Of a stretch of 64,000 bases of DNA, positions 61,601 to 64,000 are shown one piece after another. The DNA is from Coffea arabica (taxonomy: Eukaryota; Streptophyta; Magnoliopsida; Gentianales; Rubiaceae), in NCBI RefSeq assembly GCF_036785885.1, contig NC_092312.1, positions 11,426,001 through 11,490,000 of the forward strand. Direction: 5' to 3'. The notes under the pieces were generated by a model. It was not told the DNA's origin, made no database searches, and worked only from the letters and a program-made list of their open reading frames with translations. The position numbers were made by a program, and so were the translations under genes. Numbering within the stretch: the stretch's first letter is position 1; every line of letters begins with the position of its first letter.

Positions 61601-62511
61601 TCTAGATACTTGAAGTAATCTCTTTTATACATGGACAATATTTACCGTTTTTATGCATCAACTTCTCATTCCTGCTCATTTCAGGTTGATATATTTGCTC
61701 AACTGCAAAATGCTAGTGAAGCATTTCGAACTTACATTAGAGATGGTTTAGCACAGGTATCTACTGAACTGTTTCTAGTGAAGTGCGTATCTATGTGGTA
61801 TGTATGTTAATCAGAGATTTCCCCTTCCTTCTGTTAAACTCCTCTTTCAGATGGAGAAGACTACGGCTGCAGGAAGGACGCCTTCAAGCGTACCCTTGTC
61901 GACCCCTCCTCCAGCTGCACTTAACCTATCTTCCCCAAAATTTGGTGCTTTGTCACCAGTAAATACTAATCCGCTTAGTGAAGCAAAATCGATGAACACT
62001 AAATTAGAACCTACAAACTTCAATTTGCCACCATCATATGCTGAAGATGATCGAGGCAGTGATCCTGCCCTTTCAAGGGGCCCCAGGTTTGATCAGTCAG
62101 ATTCAAGGCATCAATCTGGGGACCAAAGAAACGACAGATTACCATCTGGAGGTTAAATTACTGCATCTTTATATCTCTTCTGCTTGTCTTTTACTGAACT
62201 CTGGAGTAAAATATGGCTGAAATATCATGGTTACTGCAGTTACAAGTGGAGCATTAGATGCAATAAGGGAAAGAATGAAGAGCATTCAATTAGCTGCAGC
62301 TGCAGGAAATCAGGAGCCTGCAAACAAGCCCGTGATAGCTGTGAATGGGAATTTAGGTCATCCCCTGCCAAATCAGTTTCCCCTCGCCACTGAGCATGCG
62401 AGTATTGAAAATTCAATGCCGGGAGGGGTTCTTCCTATGGATGAGAAAGCATTATCCGGGCTTCAGGCACGAATGGAGAGGCTAAAAAGTGGGTCCATTG
62501 AACCTTTATAG
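50553..62511 (+). CDS. MOR1: MOR1 3' part, TOG3 to C-terminus
   Basis: I trace 39 exons encoding about 1,500 residues. They run from 50553-50624 (SDGSFARKSAASMLSGKK) through 52269-52369, 52729-52836, 53351-53497, 53749-53873, 54140-54289, 55543-55638, 56390-56572, 58813-58939, 60002-60160, 60277-60435 and 61036-61192 to 61851-62151 and 62240-62511. Phases agree throughout. Landmarks are the TOG3 motif AVPGWGEKNVQVQQQVIE, later TOG repeats (ESTDWKIRLESIETVNKI; DDRERIVVRRYKFEE), the helical region NRKFSDL-type NQKFSDLVVKCLIKLTK, and the C-terminal MDEKALSGLQARMERLK. Intron 59662-59750 uses a GC donor. Together with the other segments about 1,920 residues are present, against 1,978 in Arabidopsis, with about 107 missing from TOG1. 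The 3' exons look fully functional. Confidence 0.94.
53293..53384 (+). repeat. Tandem duplication of a splice acceptor and exon start
   Basis: CAGGAGTCTAATCTGCAGC at about 53293 is an imperfect copy, about 54 bp upstream, of the true acceptor and exon start TAGGAGTCTGCAGCACC at 53348. Use of the upstream acceptor would meet a TAA after seven codons, so it is a decoy or relic. Confidence 0.6.
57765..57939. repeat. Palindromic MITE-like element in a MOR1 intron
   Basis: GTACAACTTTGGTGTAATTG at 57814 and its inverted partner at 57862-57884 match at 22 of 23 bases. Outer ends (TTCCATCCAGTTCTGT and ACAGAACTGGGACTGG) are also inverted partners. The element lies in the 1.36-kb intron 57228-58584, one of the longest in the 3' part. 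Confidence 0.5.
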
Positions 62512-64000
62512 GGAGAGCAATCACTTCTGGGAAAATCATCAATTCTTTTAAGCATCTAGGTGTCATTGTGCCAAAAAGATGCTGATTTTGTAAATGAAGA
62601 GCTTGTATCCTGGTGTAATTATAGGGCTGCCTTGAGTACGCATCCATCTTTGCTGATGGAAAAGACTCGTCAAGATTTATTAAAGGTTGCTTTTACAGCT
62701 GAGATTGTCCTGTAAGAATTTGGCAACTGGATTATTCTGATTTACTCTTTCTTTGTATATTGTAGGTTGTTCCTTTGTCATGTTTGGCATTTGATAAATG
62801 TTTAATGAAAAGTTTTTGATGTGTCAATACAACCAAATTTTGATACCAAGTGTATGTTTGATGATTGATTTCTCCGATTGGAGGTGGTATATTTGGATAT
62901 TTAGACTCCATATTTTGCAAAAAGATGGTTGCGATTACGTTTAATCAAATCTTTTAAACAATTGTGATGGGAGGTTAATTCAAAATAACAGCTGTCAATC
63001 TAGTCCTGATGGTTTGTTTTCATTAATCTGAGGAAGATGGATGTTGCGGAATCGCAACTTGTATTACAGCGGAGGACACTGTCAATATAGCGCCTTTGTT
63101 GGACCCCTGTAGGCTGTACTCGCGAGTCACAAATTTTTTTCTCGGACATGATAGCTTTTCTATTCTACTCTTATTCTTACTCTATATTATAGATAGCAAA
63201 CAAATTTATTTAGTTAAATTTATTCATACCTGCATATGAATAGTAGAATATGGATATCTTAAGTTTTTATCCATATAAATTGGTTATCCAATAATATTCA
63301 TTTAATAAATTGATATAATTGAGTAACCAATCAAATTCAATTAGTTCATTTAAAATTGTCTTTCCCAAACCTCCTCTCTTTTCTCATCCATTTAGAAGAA
63401 ATTTGAGCCCTGCATTTGATTATTAAATTCATTGTCGGAAACTTTCATGCATTAATATTGTTGAAACTTTGTAAATAGTGGAATGTTTTATTTTTCAGTC
63501 TTAACAAATATTTGATGCATTTTTTTATGCAAATAGATATCCTACTTGATTTTTTTTTTTAGATTCGTCATTTTGTCATGATGTTGACTACTTTTGTTTT
63601 ATTTAATATTATTATTTTTAAATTTTATCTTATCATTTATTTTCTCGTAGTTTGTTAACCTACTCATTTTTCAGCATTATCAATTTATGACAAGCTTTAA
63701 TCTCCTTTCGTACTTTTCCAAAATGAAATTTTAAATTTGCACATGAAAAAAATGATAGGGGTTCAAAATTTTTGAATTAAGTTTTTATGTTAACTTTCAT
63801 AGTACTTAGTTCAAATTTTTATATTTTTATTGTTCAATTATTAAATAGTATGTAATTTTGAGACCTAGAGCGCGGATGAAAAAAAATTGGTAATTAGACT
63901 TATTGAGTATTATAAGTAAATATTTTAAACTAGTAATGGGGTACAAAGAGTGGTAGTTTGCAAAATGAATTTAATTGAGTTTACAAAAAGTTAAAATAAA
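62512..64000. other. MOR1 3' flank and spacer
   Basis: The 3' untranslated region should occupy the first few hundred bases; I could not fix the polyadenylation site. Beyond about 63100 the sequence is very AT-rich with no coding frame. Confidence 0.5.

Noticed and set aside
1-64000. CRISPR arrays, bacterial operons, organelle DNA
   Set aside because: Intron-rich plant nuclear genes and repeats throughout; no regularly spaced short palindromic array.

Overview
The window is nuclear DNA of a flowering plant. The genes have many short GT-AG introns, the spacers are AT-rich with SINE- and MITE-like elements, and the genes belong to plant families. The polyphenol oxidase sequences suggest a eudicot, perhaps an asterid, but I cannot place the species from sequence alone.

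Layout. 1-8387: AT-rich spacer with one tRNA-derived SINE (about 2245-2527) and other repeats. 8388-12466 (+): a nine-exon gene for an 852-residue proline-rich protein of the Arabidopsis At4g04980 type. 12467-24762: repeat-rich spacer with an 85-bp tandem repeat, a cluster of predicted minus-strand exons (two of them equal-length 75-nt exons), two more SINEs, a 797-bp Tourist-like element with a SINE inserted in it, and a local duplication near 18 kb. 24763-30068 (-): two intronless polyphenol oxidase genes in tandem; the second lacks the stroma-targeting part of its transit peptide. 33557-33961 (+): a small secreted cystatin-like gene with an altered inhibitory loop. 37297-62511: MOR1, the plant XMAP215/CKAP5-type microtubule polymerase.

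The outstanding feature is the structure of MOR1. Exons 1-3 lie on + (37297-37957). Nine following exons lie on the opposite strand (50083 down to 44661). The next six exons occur twice, as inverted copies: 41726-44187 (-) and 50235-52696 (+). The rest of the gene continues normally on + to 62511. The 2462-bp arms appear identical, microsatellites and a homopolymer included. The exons for the second half of the first TOG domain (about 107 residues by comparison with Arabidopsis) were not found. Either the assembly has placed one contig backwards, or this is a very young inverted duplication with an inversion that breaks an essential gene. Raw reads across 41726 and 50235 would decide.

The genes do not form a pathway. 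The polyphenol oxidases and the cystatin belong to families often linked to wound and pest defence. MOR1 drives microtubule growth, and the proline-rich protein has no established role that I can name.
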